NCBI RefSeq assembly: GCF_030316885.1
Contig: NZ_JASZYQ010000003.1
Span: 310,001 to 374,000, forward strand
Source of the DNA: Variovorax jilinensis
GTDB lineage: Bacteria; Pseudomonadota; Gammaproteobacteria; Burkholderiales; Burkholderiaceae_C
Length of the DNA: 64,000 nt
Direction of reading: 5' to 3'
Of the stretch, positions 1 through 10,043 are shown piece after piece. The position numbers were made by a program, and so were the translations under genes. A model generated the notes under the pieces. That model made no database searches. It was not told where the DNA came from and worked only from the letters and a program-made list of their open reading frames with translations. Position 1 is the stretch's first letter; each line of letters opens with the position of its first letter.

Positions 1-990
1 GGCCCAGCTCGAGGAGAGCTTGGCGGACTTCACTTCCTTGCCGGCGCCAGGGGCCCCAGGCGCGCCGGCTGCGGCGGGCGCGCCCGGGCGGGCGGCCGGC
101 GTGGCCGGTTTGTGCAGCGTGCCCTTGACGGCGGCCTTGACTTCGGGCGCCGGCTTCTCGGGCGCCTTGTGCGGCACCAGCACGCGGGCCGGTGCGTTCA
201 TCATGGCGCGGATGGCCTCGGCTTCAGCCAGCGCCTTGCGACGGCGCTCGTCGAGGTCCTTGGCGCGCGCTGCTTCCTCGTCGGCGCGGGCCTTCGATTC
301 GGCGGCGGCCTTGGCCTTGGCGTCGTCCTTGGCCTGCACGGCAGCGGCTTCGGCAGCGGCCTTGCGGTCGGCCGCGGCCGGTGCTTCCTCGGCGGGCTCG
401 GGCGCGCCTTCGGTCACGGTGGCGGCGGCAGCGGCCTCGGCGGCAGCCTTCCTGCTGGCGGCCTTGGCTTCCTGTTCGGCCTGTTCGGCGCGCTCGGCCT
501 TCTCGCGTTCGCGCGCCTCGGTTTCTTCGCGCAGACGGCGCTTCTCGACCAGTTCTTCTTCCTGGCGGCGGATCAGCTCGGCCTGGCGGCGTGCCTCTTC
601 CTCGCGGCGCGAGAGTTCGGCCTCGTCGATCTGCGGTTGTGCGGCCTCGGCAGCCTCGGCGGCGGCCTCGGGCACGGCCGGGTGGCCCTCGTCGCGCTGG
701 ATGAAGGTGCGCTTCTTGCGGACTTCGACCTGGATGGTGCGGGCGCGGCCGGTGGCGTCGGCCTGCTTGATCTCGCTGGTCGACTTCTTGGTCAGCGTGA
801 TCTTCTTGCGCTCGGGCTCGACCGTGCCGTGGCTGGCCTTGAGGAAGCCGAGCAGGCGCTGCTTGTCGGCCTCGCTGAGCGCATCGGTGGCGGCCTGCTT
901 GGGCACGCCTGCGCTCTTGAGCTGGTCAAGCAGGGTTTCGGGAGTCTTCTTGAGTTCGTTCGCGAACTCGGCGACAGTGGTACTGGACAT
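1..990 (-). CDS. infB: Translation initiation factor IF-2, N-terminal part (cut by window edge)
   Basis: Only the first 330 codons are in the window; the GTPase part lies beyond base 1. IF-2 delivers initiator tRNA to the 30S subunit. Residues 1-55 form the small IF2_N domain ([20 protein letters not shown]). Then comes a basic stretch and a long charged Glu/Ala/Arg-rich segment turning to Pro/Gly/Ala-rich linker, as is usual ahead of the G domain in betaproteobacteria. The ATG at 988-990 has GGAGG about 13 bases upstream. It lies 24 bases after nusA on the same strand, so rimP-nusA-infB is one operon. The low-complexity region gives long spurious frames on the opposite strand. Confidence 0.95.
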   Translation of the reverse strand, partial: MSSTTVAEFANELKKTPETLLDQLKSAGVPKQAATDALSEADKQRLLGFLKASHGTVEPERKKITLTKKSTSEIKQADATGRARTIQVEVRKKRTFIQRDEGHPAVPEAAAEAAEAAQPQIDEAELSRREEEARRQAELIRRQEEELVEKRRLREETEAREREKAERAEQAEQEAKAASRKAAAEAAAAATVTEGAPEPAEEAPAAADRKAAAEAAAVQAKDDAKAKAAAESKARADEEAARAKDLDERRRKALAEAEAIRAMMNAPARVLVPHKAPEKPAPEVKAAVKGTLHKPATPAARPGAPAAAGAPGAPGAGKEVKSAKLSSSWA

Positions 991-1014
991 ATTGGTTTCG
1001 TGCCTCCATGACCG

Positions 1015-2499
1015 TCACTCTTGGCCGGCGAACCAGTGTTCGCGGGCTTTCAAGATCAGGTTCTTGGCCTCATCGGCGGTTTGGCCGGTGATTTCGGTGA
1101 GTTCATCGACCGCAAGGTCGGCCAGGTCGTCACGGGTGTGGACACCCGCCTCGGCCAATTTGGGAATGAGGGCCGCATCGAGGCCTTCGAGGTCGCGCAG
1201 ATCCTGCGAGACGCTCTCGACATCCTCTTCACGGGCGATCTCGGCGGTCAACAGCGCATCCTTGGCACGCGAGCGCAGCTCGTTGATGGTGTCTTCGTCG
1301 AAGCTCTCGATCTCGAGCAGCTCGGAGATCGGCACATAGGCCACTTCCTCGAGGCTCGTGAAGCCTTCGGAGATCAGGATGTCGGCGATTTCCTCGTCGA
1401 CGTCGAGCTTCTCCATGAACAGCTTGCGGCTGGCATCGGTCTCGGTCGCCTGCTTCTGGGCCGACTCGTTCGCATCCATGATGTTGATCTTCCAGCCGGT
1501 CAGATCGGAGGCGAGCCTCACGTTCTGGCCGCCGCGGCCGATCGCGATCGCGAGGTTCTCCTCGTCGACCACCACGTCCATCGCATGCTTTTCCTCGTCG
1601 ACCACGATCGACGACACGTTGGCCGGCGCCAGGGCGCCGATCACGAACTGGGCCGGATCCTCGCTCCACAGCACGATGTCAACGCGCTCGCCGGCGAGTT
1701 CGTTGGTCACGGCGTTGACGCGCGTGCCGCGCACACCCACGCAGGTGCCGATCGGATCGACCCGCTTGTCGTGCGAGAGAACCGCGATCTTGGCGCGCGA
1801 ACCGGGGTCGCGGGCGCAGCTCTTGATCTCGAGCAGGCCTTGTTCGATCTCGGGCACTTCCTGGCGGAACAGCTCGATCATGAACTCGGGGGCCGAGCGC
1901 GACAAGATGATCGGCGCGCCGCGCAGCGTCAGGTCGACCTCCATGATCATGGCCCGCACGCGGTCGCCGTTGCGCAGGTTTTCCTTGGCGATCATCTCGC
2001 TGCGGCGCAGGCGGCCTTCGACCCGGCCGGCCTCCACGATGATGTCGCCCTTGTCCAGCCGCTTGACGGTGCCGGTGAAGATCTTCTCGCCGCGCGACAT
2101 GAAGTCGTTGAGCAGCATCTCGCGCTCGGCGTCGCGGATCTTCTGCAGGATCACCTGCTTGGCAGCCATGGCGCCGATGCGACCGATCGGCACCGATTCG
2201 ACCGCTTCCTCGATGTACTCGTCGACCTCGATGTCGGGCATCTCTTCCTTGGCCTCGAACAGCAGGATTTCCTGGTCGGGCAGCTGCAGGCCGGCCTCGT
2301 CGGGCACCACGTGCCAGCGGCGGAAGGTCTCGTAGTCGCCGCTGTCGCGATCGACCGCGACGCGGATGTCCACGTCGCCCTGATGGAGCTTCTTGGTGGC
2401 TTGCGCCAGGGCGGACTCGACCGCACCGAAGACCACGTCGCGCTCGACGTTCTTCTCGCGCGAGATCGCATCCACCAACATCAACATTTCGCGATTCAT
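1015..2499 (-). CDS. nusA: Transcription termination/antitermination factor NusA
   Basis: 494 residues, the normal length for proteobacterial NusA. It binds RNA polymerase and modulates pausing, termination and antitermination. Order seen: N-terminal RNAP-binding domain (about 1-125), S1 domain (about 135-200, [14 protein letters not shown]), two KH domains (about 230-345, with GVRG and [11 protein letters not shown] loops), and two C-terminal acidic helix-hairpin repeats (about 365-425 and 440-490, ending [12 protein letters not shown]). The ATG is preceded by GAGGAG. It starts 17 bases after rimP and ends 24 bases before infB. Confidence 0.97.
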   Translation of the reverse strand: MNREMLMLVDAISREKNVERDVVFGAVESALAQATKKLHQGDVDIRVAVDRDSGDYETFRRWHVVPDEAGLQLPDQEILLFEAKEEMPDIEVDEYIEEAVESVPIGRIGAMAAKQVILQKIRDAEREMLLNDFMSRGEKIFTGTVKRLDKGDIIVEAGRVEGRLRRSEMIAKENLRNGDRVRAMIMEVDLTLRGAPIILSRSAPEFMIELFRQEVPEIEQGLLEIKSCARDPGSRAKIAVLSHDKRVDPIGTCVGVRGTRVNAVTNELAGERVDIVLWSEDPAQFVIGALAPANVSSIVVDEEKHAMDVVVDEENLAIAIGRGGQNVRLASDLTGWKINIMDANESAQKQATETDASRKLFMEKLDVDEEIADILISEGFTSLEEVAYVPISELLEIESFDEDTINELRSRAKDALLTAEIAREEDVESVSQDLRDLEGLDAALIPKLAEAGVHTRDDLADLAVDELTEITGQTADEAKNLILKAREHWFAGQE

Positions 2500-2516
2500 G
2501 CCACCACTCTCCTCGT

Positions 2517-3125
2517 TCAGTCCGACACCTGCGTGTCAGGTTTGGGCCTGCGCCCCTTGAAATCCACTATCGGGGCGAGCCGCGCCTCGCGCAGCTCGTC
2601 CAATACAAAACCCAGCGCCTGCAACGGTGCAGGCGCGCGCTTCTTGCTGATCTTCTGGCCGGGCTTCGCCTCGGGCTCGTCGCTCCAGACGATCTGCCAC
2701 CCTTGCGAACCATCGGCTGCGGCAACACGTTCGAGCGTGCCGCGAAACTTCTTTCGATTGGCCGCCACCTGGCCCATTGCCGCCGCACCCATCGGCGCCT
2801 TCAGCGTGACGTCGATCACCTCGCCGACGAAGCGCTCGAAATCGCGTTCGTGACGCAAGGGCCTGTCGATGCCTGGCGACGAGACCTCGAGCCGCTTGTA
2901 GTCGGCGCCGTCGACCTCCAGCGCGAACTGCAGCTGGCGCGTGACCTTCTCGCAATCTTCGACCGTGACGTAGGGCTCCGGCGCACCAGCCACCCCACTG
3001 GAGGTGGGGCCTTGCCAGGGCAAATCAATCGTAACGCGCAGCAGTCCCCCGGCCGAGCGTTCGATCTCGACCAGGTCGTAGCCGAGTCCGGCCACGGTTT
3101 GTTCCACTGTCTGCTGCAATGCCAC
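2517..3125 (-). CDS. rimP: Ribosome maturation factor RimP
   Basis: 202 residues, somewhat longer than the roughly 150 of E. coli RimP because of a C-terminal tail (ends [12 protein letters not shown]). RimP assists 30S subunit maturation. The N-terminal alpha/beta domain ([16 protein letters not shown]) and the Sm-like C-terminal domain with the conserved SSPGIDRPL motif are clear. The start is a GTG at 3123-3125 (GTGGCATTG); a GAGGA lies rather far upstream, so the exact start is slightly uncertain. First gene of the rimP-nusA-infB operon. Its promoter must lie in about 3126-3207, between it and the upstream terminator. Confidence 0.95.
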   Translation of the reverse strand: MALQQTVEQTVAGLGYDLVEIERSAGGLLRVTIDLPWQGPTSSGVAGAPEPYVTVEDCEKVTRQLQFALEVDGADYKRLEVSSPGIDRPLRHERDFERFVGEVIDVTLKAPMGAAAMGQVAANRKKFRGTLERVAAADGSQGWQIVWSDEPEAKPGQKISKKRAPAPLQALGFVLDELREARLAPIVDFKGRRPKPDTQVSD

Positions 3126-3207
3126 GTGTCTGCTTGTTCCTCAGAGGTGCCTGTAGGCCGTTCGCTGCCGCCACCCACTTGCGGCATACGAAAATGCGTC
3201 GACCCAT

Positions 3208-3238
3208 AAAAAAACGGGCGGTTGGTACCCGCCCGTTT
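3208..3238 (-). terminator. Rho-independent terminator of the yej-MFS transcript
   Basis: A perfect 10-bp inverted repeat (AAACGGGCGG 3212-3221, CCGCCCGTTT 3229-3238) with a 7-base loop. On the minus strand it is followed by a T run, seen as seven A at 3208-3214 on the plus strand. It separates the MFS gene from rimP on the same strand. Confidence 0.9.
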
Positions 3239-3287
3239 GGTCGTGAGCCTCGAATTATATGCCAAATGCGTTACGAATCAGGGGTTT

Positions 3288-4493
3288 TTACGCATTCGAA
3301 GCACCTGCGGCGGCCCTGGAACGCCACCAGACCTGCAGGAAAAGCAGGCCGCCCAGGCTCAGTGCCGCGGCCGCCACCAGCAGCGGCACTGCGAAGGAGC
3401 CCGTGCGCTGCGCCAGCGGCGCCGCGAACAGCGGCCCGAGGATCTGGCCGACGCCGTAGGAAGCGGTGGCATAGCCGATCAGCCCTGCGGCCGCGTTGCC
3501 GCGCAGCCGGCGCGCATCCCGCAATGCGAACAGGGTGATGGCGGTAAACGGCATGCCCAGCAGCAGGCTGCCGAGCGCAAAGCCGGCGATGGTCGGCCAG
3601 GCGACTGACAGCACCACGCCGAGCGCCTGCAGGCCGTAGGCGATCGCCAGCAGCAGCCGGTTGTCCCAATGCATCGGCGAGCGAGCACCGATCAGCGCCC
3701 CGATCACCACCGCGAGGCCGAACAGCGGCCAGAACAGGTCGGGCGAGGCCGAGCCCGGCAGCGCCTGGCGCGCGATCACCGGCAGGAAGGTGGCCGTGAT
3801 GATGTAGCCGAAGCCCGCCAGTCCATAGAGACCGACGAGCCAGCGCGCATCGTGGCGCGCGGTTTTCGATTCAGCCGCGGTCGGCGCCGGCGCCGCAGCC
3901 GGCGCCCGGCCCGGCGCTTCCTCGTGGGCGTCGCCGAAGATGCGCCAGATCGACGCGATCAGGACCAGCGACAGCAGGCCGAAGCCGATCCAGCCGGCGT
4001 TCGAACCCCAATGCCCCACGGCCCCGCCCAGCAGGCCGGTGGCCGCGATGCCGATGCCCGGCCCCGAATAGATCACGCCGGCCAGCGCCGGCGCGCCGGT
4101 CTCGGCCAGCCGCCGCAAGCCCCAGCCCGAGGCGAAGACGAAGGTCCAGGCGCTCATCACGCCGGCCACGAGCCGCAGCGCGCCCCAGGCCGTGAAGCCA
4201 TGCAGCAGCCCCATGCCCAGCAGCAGCACCGCGGTGGCCAGCAGCCCGCCGCGCACCATGGTGGCGGGCCGGACGCGGATCGCGGCGCAGCTCACGGCGC
4301 CGAGGAAGTAGCCGAGGTAGTTGAGCGAAGCCAGCACGCCGCCGGCCTGCAGATCGAGCTTGCCCTCGTGCAGCATGATCGGGAGCATGGGCGTGAAGGC
4401 GAAGCGCCCGAGCCCCATGGCGACCGCGAGCGTCACCATGCAGGCCAGGGCCGCACGCCAGGCACCGCGCCTGTCGTATCCGGTCAGCGACAT
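3288..4493 (-). CDS. MFS permease of the YbfB/YjiJ type
   Basis: 401 residues with about twelve hydrophobic segments and almost no soluble part, apart from a central Ala/Pro/Glu-rich loop near residue 190-210 that divides two six-helix halves. The N-terminal half (MGLGRFAFTPMLPIMLHEG, then LNYLGYFLGA) matches the YbfB/YjiJ (MFS_4) type of major facilitator; substrate unknown. The ATG has AGGA upstream. Its start lies 19 bases after yejF on the same strand and it is followed by a strong terminator, so it probably shares the yej transcript. A role in export or uptake of a compound related to the Yej substrate is only a guess. Confidence 0.8.
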   Translation of the reverse strand: MSLTGYDRRGAWRAALACMVTLAVAMGLGRFAFTPMLPIMLHEGKLDLQAGGVLASLNYLGYFLGAVSCAAIRVRPATMVRGGLLATAVLLLGMGLLHGFTAWGALRLVAGVMSAWTFVFASGWGLRRLAETGAPALAGVIYSGPGIGIAATGLLGGAVGHWGSNAGWIGFGLLSLVLIASIWRIFGDAHEEAPGRAPAAAPAPTAAESKTARHDARWLVGLYGLAGFGYIITATFLPVIARQALPGSASPDLFWPLFGLAVVIGALIGARSPMHWDNRLLLAIAYGLQALGVVLSVAWPTIAGFALGSLLLGMPFTAITLFALRDARRLRGNAAAGLIGYATASYGVGQILGPLFAAPLAQRTGSFAVPLLVAAAALSLGGLLFLQVWWRSRAAAGASNA

Positions 4494-4512
4494 TTCATTC
4501 CTGGGATTTCTT

Positions 4513-6141
4513 CTATTCGGCCAATGCCGCCGCGACCAGCTTGCGTGTGTAGGGATGCTCGGGGGCGTCGAGCACGCGCCCGACCGGTCCCGATTCGAGG
4601 ATGGCGCCGTCCTTCATGACGATCACCTCGTGCGCCATGGCGCGGATCACCTCGACGTCGTGCGTGATCAGCATGTAGCTCAGGCCGCGCTCGCGCTGCA
4701 GGCGCTGCAGCAGGGCCAGCACCTGCTTCTGGATCGTGACGTCGAGTGCGCTGGTCGGCTCGTCGAGCACCAGCAGCCTGGGATCGACGATCAGGGCCCG
4801 CGCGATCGCGAGGCGCTGCCGCTGTCCGCCCGAGAACTCGTGCGGATAGCGCGCCAGCAACGCCGGGAACTGGGCTTCGGTGAGGCCGACGTCGGCCAGG
4901 GCCTCGAGCGCACGCGCCCGGCGCGCCGCGGTGTCGAGCGTCGGTGCATGGACGGTCAGGCCCTCGGCCACGATCTCCTCGACCGTCATGCGCGGCGACA
5001 ACGACGAGAAGGGGTCCTGGAACACCACCTGCATCGCGCGCCGCAGCGACCGGTCGCTGGCGCCGCCCTCGGCCCAGCGGCGCCCCGTGACCGCCAGCGT
5101 GCCCTGGTGCTTCAGCAGGCCGAGCGCAGCCAGCGCCAGGGTCGACTTGCCCGAGCCCGATTCGCCCACCACGCCGAGGGTCTGGCCCGGCGCGATGCGG
5201 AAGTCGGCGCCCTGCACGGCCACGAACTCGCCCTTGCGGAACCAGCCTGCGAATCCCGGCCGCGGCACCGGATAGACGACGCGCAGACCTTGCGCCTCGA
5301 GCACCGGCGTGGCGTCGGGCGCGGCCTGCACCTGCGCCACGTCGCGGCTCGGGCGACTGTCGATCAGCTTGCGCGTGTAGGGATGCTGCGGCGCCTCGAA
5401 CACGGTCGCCACGACGCCGTGCTCGACGATGTGGCCGCTCTCCATCACGGCCACTCGGTCGGCGAAGCGGCGCACCAGGTTCAGGTCGTGCGTGATCAGC
5501 AGCACGGCCATGCCGTGCTTGCGCTGCAGTTCGTCGAGCAGGTCGAGGATCTGGGCCCGCACCGTGACGTCGAGCGCGGTGGTGGGTTCGTCGGCCAGGA
5601 GCAGCCGCGGCTTGCAGGCCAGCGCCATCGCGATCATCGCGCGCTGCCGCTGGCCGCCCGAGAGCTGATGCGGAAAGGCGCGCGCGCGCCGTGCCGGCTC
5701 GGGGATGCCGGTGTCGGCCAGCAACTGCACCGCAGCCTCGTGCGCCTCGCGCGCCGACATCGCCTGGTGCAGTTCGAGCACCTCGGCGATCTGGTCGCCG
5801 ACCGTGTAGAGCGCATTGAGCGCGGTCATCGGCTCCTGGAAGATCATCGCGATCTCCTTGCCGCGAATGCCGCGCAGCGTGCGTTCGGGCAGCGCCAGCA
5901 GGTCGCGTGCGCCCTCGCCTGCCACGACTTCGCCGCCCTCGAAGAGCGCGCGGCCCGAGAGCTCGGCGTTCTGCACCAGCCGCAGCAGGCTCAGCGCGGT
6001 CACGGTCTTGCCCGAGCCCGATTCCCCGACCAGCGCCAGCTTCTCGCCCGCGGCGATCTCGAAGTCGATGCCGTGCACCACCTCCTTGCCGCCGAAGGCG
6101 ACGCGCAGGTCCTGCACCTGGAGCAGCGGCTGGCGGCTCAT
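4513..6141 (-). CDS. yejF: Peptide/microcin C-type ABC importer, fused double ATPase YejF
   Basis: 542 residues with two complete ABC ATPase domains in tandem, each with a Walker A (GESGSGKT), a signature (LSGGQRQRAMIA and FSGGQRQRLAIA) and a Walker B (LLLADEPTTALD and LLVLDEPTSALD). That is the architecture of YejF and related oligopeptide importers, in which one polypeptide supplies both ATP sites. The start ATG at 6139-6141 (MSRQPLLQVQDL) is chosen because the ABC domain begins there and it overlaps the yejE stop by four bases (ATGA). A longer in-frame extension upstream has no homology-like content. Confidence 0.95.
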   Translation of the reverse strand: MSRQPLLQVQDLRVAFGGKEVVHGIDFEIAAGEKLALVGESGSGKTVTALSLLRLVQNAELSGRALFEGGEVVAGEGARDLLALPERTLRGIRGKEIAMIFQEPMTALNALYTVGDQIAEVLELHQAMSAREAHEAAVQLLADTGIPEPARRARAFPHQLSGGQRQRAMIAMALACKPRLLLADEPTTALDVTVRAQILDLLDELQRKHGMAVLLITHDLNLVRRFADRVAVMESGHIVEHGVVATVFEAPQHPYTRKLIDSRPSRDVAQVQAAPDATPVLEAQGLRVVYPVPRPGFAGWFRKGEFVAVQGADFRIAPGQTLGVVGESGSGKSTLALAALGLLKHQGTLAVTGRRWAEGGASDRSLRRAMQVVFQDPFSSLSPRMTVEEIVAEGLTVHAPTLDTAARRARALEALADVGLTEAQFPALLARYPHEFSGGQRQRLAIARALIVDPRLLVLDEPTSALDVTIQKQVLALLQRLQRERGLSYMLITHDVEVIRAMAHEVIVMKDGAILESGPVGRVLDAPEHPYTRKLVAAALAE

Positions 6142-7178
6142 CGGTCGGCCTTTCGCGGATCGAGCGCATCGCGCAATGCGTCGCCCATGAAGGTCAAGAG
6201 CATCAGCGTGACCACCAGCACGCCGAAGGTGGACATCGAGATCCACCAGGCGTCGATGTTGGCCTTGCCCTGGCTCAGCAGCTCGCCCAGCGAGGGCGTG
6301 CCGGGCGGCACCCCGAGCCCCAGGAAGTCGAGCGAGGTCAGCGCCAGGATCGCGGCACTCATGCGGAACGGCAGGAAGGTCACGACCGGCGTCATGCTGT
6401 TGGGCAGGATGTGGCGCCACATGATCTGCAGGTTGCCGACGCCGAGCGCACGCGCCGCGCGCACGTAGTCCATCTGGCGGTTGCGCAGGAACTCGGCCCG
6501 CACGTAGTCCGACAGCCCCATCCAGCCGAACAGGCTCAGCAGCACCAGCAGCAGCGTGATGCTGGGCGCGAACACGGCGCTGAAGATGATCAGCAGGTAG
6601 AGCTCGGGCATCGAGCCCCAGATTTCGATGAAGCGCTGGAAGGCCAGGTCGGTCTTGCCCGCGAAGTAGCCCTGGATGGCGCCGGTGACGATGCCCAGCA
6701 GCACGCCGATGGCGGTCAGCGCCAGTGCAAACAGCACGCTCACGCGAAAGCCGTATATCAGCTGGGCCAGCAGATCGCGGCCGCGGTCGTCGCTGCCGAG
6801 GAAGTTCTCGCGCGACGGCGCGGCCGGGTTGGGCGACTTGGCGAAGTAGTTGAGGGTGCGCGGCCCGTAGGGGTTGGGCGCGTAGACCGCCCAGTTGGCG
6901 CCGCTCGTGATGCGCTCGCGGATGAAGGGATCGAGGTAGTCAGCCGGGGTCTCGAAGTCGCCGCCGAAGGTCTTCTCGGAGTAGTCGCGCAGCACGGGGA
7001 AATAGAGCTTCTGCTCGTAGTTCACCACCAGCGGCTTGTCGGTCGAGAGGAACTCCGCGAACAGGCTCGCCACCACCATCGCCGTGAACAGCAGCAGGCT
7101 CCAGTAGCCGAGGCGGTTGCGCCGGAATCGCTGCCAGGCGCGGCGCGCGGGCGAGACGGTGACGCCCGCGCTAGTCAA
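6138..7178 (-). CDS. yejE: Peptide/microcin C-type ABC importer permease YejE
   Basis: 346 residues. An N-terminal transmembrane helix (SLLLFTAMVVASLFAEF) is followed by a periplasmic loop with the YejE-typical NYEQKLYFPVLRDYSEKTFGG region, then a five-helix BPD permease core with an EAA-like loop (ARALGVGNLQIMWRHILPN). It pairs with YejB to form the membrane channel for short peptides or microcin C-like compounds. The apparent start is TTG at 7176-7178, overlapping yejB by eight bases; no better start is seen. It overlaps yejF by four bases. Confidence 0.95.
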   Translation of the reverse strand: MTSAGVTVSPARRAWQRFRRNRLGYWSLLLFTAMVVASLFAEFLSTDKPLVVNYEQKLYFPVLRDYSEKTFGGDFETPADYLDPFIRERITSGANWAVYAPNPYGPRTLNYFAKSPNPAAPSRENFLGSDDRGRDLLAQLIYGFRVSVLFALALTAIGVLLGIVTGAIQGYFAGKTDLAFQRFIEIWGSMPELYLLIIFSAVFAPSITLLLVLLSLFGWMGLSDYVRAEFLRNRQMDYVRAARALGVGNLQIMWRHILPNSMTPVVTFLPFRMSAAILALTSLDFLGLGVPPGTPSLGELLSQGKANIDAWWISMSTFGVLVVTLMLLTFMGDALRDALDPRKADR

Positions 7179-8205
7179 ACTTCACCCTCGGGTCCACCAT
7201 GACGTAGCAGAGGTCGCTGATCAGCTTGGTCGCCAGCCCGATCAGCGTGAACAGGTAGAGCGTGCCGAGCACCACCGGATAGTCGCGCCGGATGACGCTC
7301 TCGTAGCTCAGCAGGCCCAGGCCGTCGAGCGAGAACAGGGTCTCGATCAGCAGCGAGCCCGTGAAGAAGGCGCCGATGAAGGCCGCCGGGAAGCCGGTCA
7401 CGATCGGGATCAGCGCGTTGCGGAACACGTGCTTCCAGAGCACCTCGCGCTCGGTCAGGCCCTTGGCGCGCGCGGTCAGCACGTACTGCTTGCGGATCTC
7501 CTCCATGAACGAGTTCTTGGTCAGCATCGCGGTCACGGCGAAGCTGCCGAGCACCATCGCGGTCACGGGCAGCGCGATGTGCCAGAGGTAGTCGACGATG
7601 CGCGCACCCCAGCCGAGCGATTCCCAGTTGGGCGACGTCAGGCCGCGCAGCGGGAACCACTGCAGCTGCCCGCCGAAGATGACTAGCAGCGCGACGCCCA
7701 GCACGAAGCCCGGAATCGCATAGCCGATGAGCACGATCAGCGTGGTCAGGAAATCGAAGCGCGTGCCGGCGCGCACCGCCTTCGCGACGCCCAGCGGCAC
7801 CGCGATCAGGTAGCTGATGAAGAAGGTCCAGAGCCCGAGGCTGATCGACACCGGCATCTTCTCCTTGACCAGCTCCCAGACCGCCTTGCGCTGGTAGAAG
7901 CTGGTGCCGAGGTCGAAGCGCATGTAGGACTTGAGCATCTGCCAGAAGCGCTCGGCCGGCGGCTTGTCGAAGCCGTAGAGCTGCTTGATCTCCTCCACGC
8001 GCTGCGGATCGAGGCCCTGGCGGCCACGGTAGCCGGCGCCGCTGGTGGCGGCGCGCTCGCCGCCCGAATCGCGTCCCTGGAGCTGCGCCACCATCTGCTC
8101 GACCGGGCCGCCCGGAACGAACTGGATCACGATGAAGGTCAGCAGCAGCACGCCGAACAGCGTCGGCACCATCAGCAGCAGGCGTTTGAGGATGTAGCTG
8201 GTCAT
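7171..8205 (-). CDS. yejB: Peptide/microcin C-type ABC importer permease YejB
   Basis: 344 residues. It opens with MTSYILKRLLLMVPTLFGVL, the typical first helix of Dpp/Opp/Yej B-type permeases. It carries the YejB insertion around residues 40-70 (VEQMVAQLQGRDSGG) and the EAA-loop (LTARAKGLTEREVLWKHVFRNAL). Inner-membrane partner of YejE. The ATG at 8203-8205 lies four bases after the yejA stop, indicating translational coupling. Confidence 0.95.
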   Translation of the reverse strand: MTSYILKRLLLMVPTLFGVLLLTFIVIQFVPGGPVEQMVAQLQGRDSGGERAATSGAGYRGRQGLDPQRVEEIKQLYGFDKPPAERFWQMLKSYMRFDLGTSFYQRKAVWELVKEKMPVSISLGLWTFFISYLIAVPLGVAKAVRAGTRFDFLTTLIVLIGYAIPGFVLGVALLVIFGGQLQWFPLRGLTSPNWESLGWGARIVDYLWHIALPVTAMVLGSFAVTAMLTKNSFMEEIRKQYVLTARAKGLTEREVLWKHVFRNALIPIVTGFPAAFIGAFFTGSLLIETLFSLDGLGLLSYESVIRRDYPVVLGTLYLFTLIGLATKLISDLCYVMVDPRVKFD

Positions 8206-8209
8206 TGCG

Positions 8210-10006
8210 CTATTTGTTGGCGGGCGATGCCCACCAGGTGCTCATGGCCCAGCTGTCGGACTCGTAGTAGGGAGGAATGGTCGGGGGCAACTCGAAGGGC
8301 TTGGCACGGTAGCCGATCAGGAAGGCATCCCCATAGTATTGCGGCACCGAGTAGTGGCCGTGCGTGAGCACGCGGTCGAGCGCACGCAGCGCGGTACGCA
8401 GCTCGGGCCGCGTCGTGGCGGTCACGACCTTCTGCAGCAGCGCATCGACCGCGGGATCGGCGATGCCCCAGATGTTGCGCGAGCCCGGCGTGGCAGCGGC
8501 CTGCGAGCCGAACAGCTCGAGCAGCTCGCCGCCCGGGGCGGTCGATCCGGGCAGGCGGACGCTGGTCATCTCGAAGTCGAAGTTGTCCATGCGCTGCTGC
8601 GCCAGCGAGAAATCGACCGTGCGGAAGTTCATCTGGATGCCGAGCTTTTGCAGCGCGGTCTGGAACGGCGTCGCGACCCGGATCAGCGACGGTTGGTCGT
8701 TGAGGAACTCGATCGTGAAGGGCTCGCCCTTGTCGTTGCGCAGGGCGCCGTCGCGGTACACCCAGCCGGCCTCGGCCAGCAAGGCGCGCGCGCGGCGCAG
8801 GTTCTCGCGCAGGCTGCCGGGCGGCGCCGTGCTCGGCGACAACGCGGCCGGACCGAACACCTCGGGCCGCAGCTTGTCGCGCAGCGGCTCGAGCAGCGCC
8901 AGTTCCTCGGCCGAGGGCAGCCCGGTGGCGCGGAACTCGCTGTTGGGAAAGTAGCCGTCGACGCGCTTGTAGATGCCGTAGAACAGCTGCCTGTTGAGCC
9001 ATTCGAAGTCCATCGCCAGCCCGATGGCCTCGCGCACCCGGATGTCCTTGAACTTCGGGTCGCGCGTGTTGAACACGTAGCCCTGGAAATCGCCGGGGTT
9101 CCTGTTCTCGAAGGCGCGCTTGACGATCTCGCCCGAGTCGAACTGCTTGCCCTTGTACTGGCGCGCCCAGTTGCGCGAGGTGAACTCGCGCATGAAGTCG
9201 TATTCGCCGGCCTTCAGCCCCTCGAACTTGGCAGTCTCGTCGAGGTAGATCCGGTAGGTCACGCGGTCGAAGTTGAAGAAGCCCCTGCGCACCGGCAGGT
9301 CGGCACCCCAGTAGGCCGGATCGCGCACGTAGGTGATGTCCCGGCCCATGCGCGGGTTCGGCAGCTTGTAGGGCCCCGAGCCGATCGGCACGTCGGTCGT
9401 GATCTGGTCGAAGGGCTTTCCGCCGCCCCAGGCCCGGCTGAAGACAGGCATGCCGCCCACCACCAGCGGCAGTTCGGGGTTGGGGTTCTGAAATTCGAAG
9501 CGCACCGTGCGGTCGTCGAGCGCCTTGACGTCCTTCACCTCGGCGTAGAGGGTGCGGAACTGCGGCGCCGCGAGCTTGCCGGTGAGCGTGCGGAAGGAAT
9601 GCACCACGTCGGCCGCCAGCACCGGGCTGCCGTCGTTGAAGCGGGCCTTCGGGTTGATCCTGAAAGTGGCGGATTTCTTGTCCGCGGGCACGTCGACGTC
9701 TTCGGCGAGCAGGCCATAGGCAGTGGTCGGCTCCTCCGAATTGCCGGTCAGGAGGCTCTCGAACATCAACCCGCCGATGCCGTAGGGGGCGGTGCCCTTG
9801 AGGGTGAAGGGGTTGAACTTGTCGAAGTTGGTGGGCCGGGTCGGCGGCACCATGCGGATCTCGCCGCCCTTGGGCGCCTTGGGATTGACGTAGTCGAAGT
9901 GGCTGAACCCGGCCGGGTACTTGATGTCGCCGAACTGGGCATAGGCATGCGCCGCCCAGGAAGGAAACGCACACAGCAACAGCAAGGAAAACCAGAGAAC
10001 CCGCAT
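8210..10006 (-). CDS. yejA: Periplasmic peptide-binding protein YejA of the Yej importer
   Basis: 598 residues, the usual size for a family 5 extracellular solute-binding protein. The start ATG at 10004-10006 is chosen because it begins a clean signal peptide ([23 protein letters not shown]). The mature part starts with [28 protein letters not shown], the YejA hallmark. It captures oligopeptides or peptide-like compounds and hands them to YejBE. It is the first gene of yejABEF and starts only 37 bases from the divergent fabI start, so each promoter must reach into the other transcription unit. No good ribosome binding site is seen. Confidence 0.95.
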   Translation of the reverse strand: MRVLWFSLLLLCAFPSWAAHAYAQFGDIKYPAGFSHFDYVNPKAPKGGEIRMVPPTRPTNFDKFNPFTLKGTAPYGIGGLMFESLLTGNSEEPTTAYGLLAEDVDVPADKKSATFRINPKARFNDGSPVLAADVVHSFRTLTGKLAAPQFRTLYAEVKDVKALDDRTVRFEFQNPNPELPLVVGGMPVFSRAWGGGKPFDQITTDVPIGSGPYKLPNPRMGRDITYVRDPAYWGADLPVRRGFFNFDRVTYRIYLDETAKFEGLKAGEYDFMREFTSRNWARQYKGKQFDSGEIVKRAFENRNPGDFQGYVFNTRDPKFKDIRVREAIGLAMDFEWLNRQLFYGIYKRVDGYFPNSEFRATGLPSAEELALLEPLRDKLRPEVFGPAALSPSTAPPGSLRENLRRARALLAEAGWVYRDGALRNDKGEPFTIEFLNDQPSLIRVATPFQTALQKLGIQMNFRTVDFSLAQQRMDNFDFEMTSVRLPGSTAPGGELLELFGSQAAATPGSRNIWGIADPAVDALLQKVVTATTRPELRTALRALDRVLTHGHYSVPQYYGDAFLIGYRAKPFELPPTIPPYYESDSWAMSTWWASPANK

Positions 10007-10043
10007 GCGAGAATTCTGCCCAAGATTTACACGAGGTCGTCCC

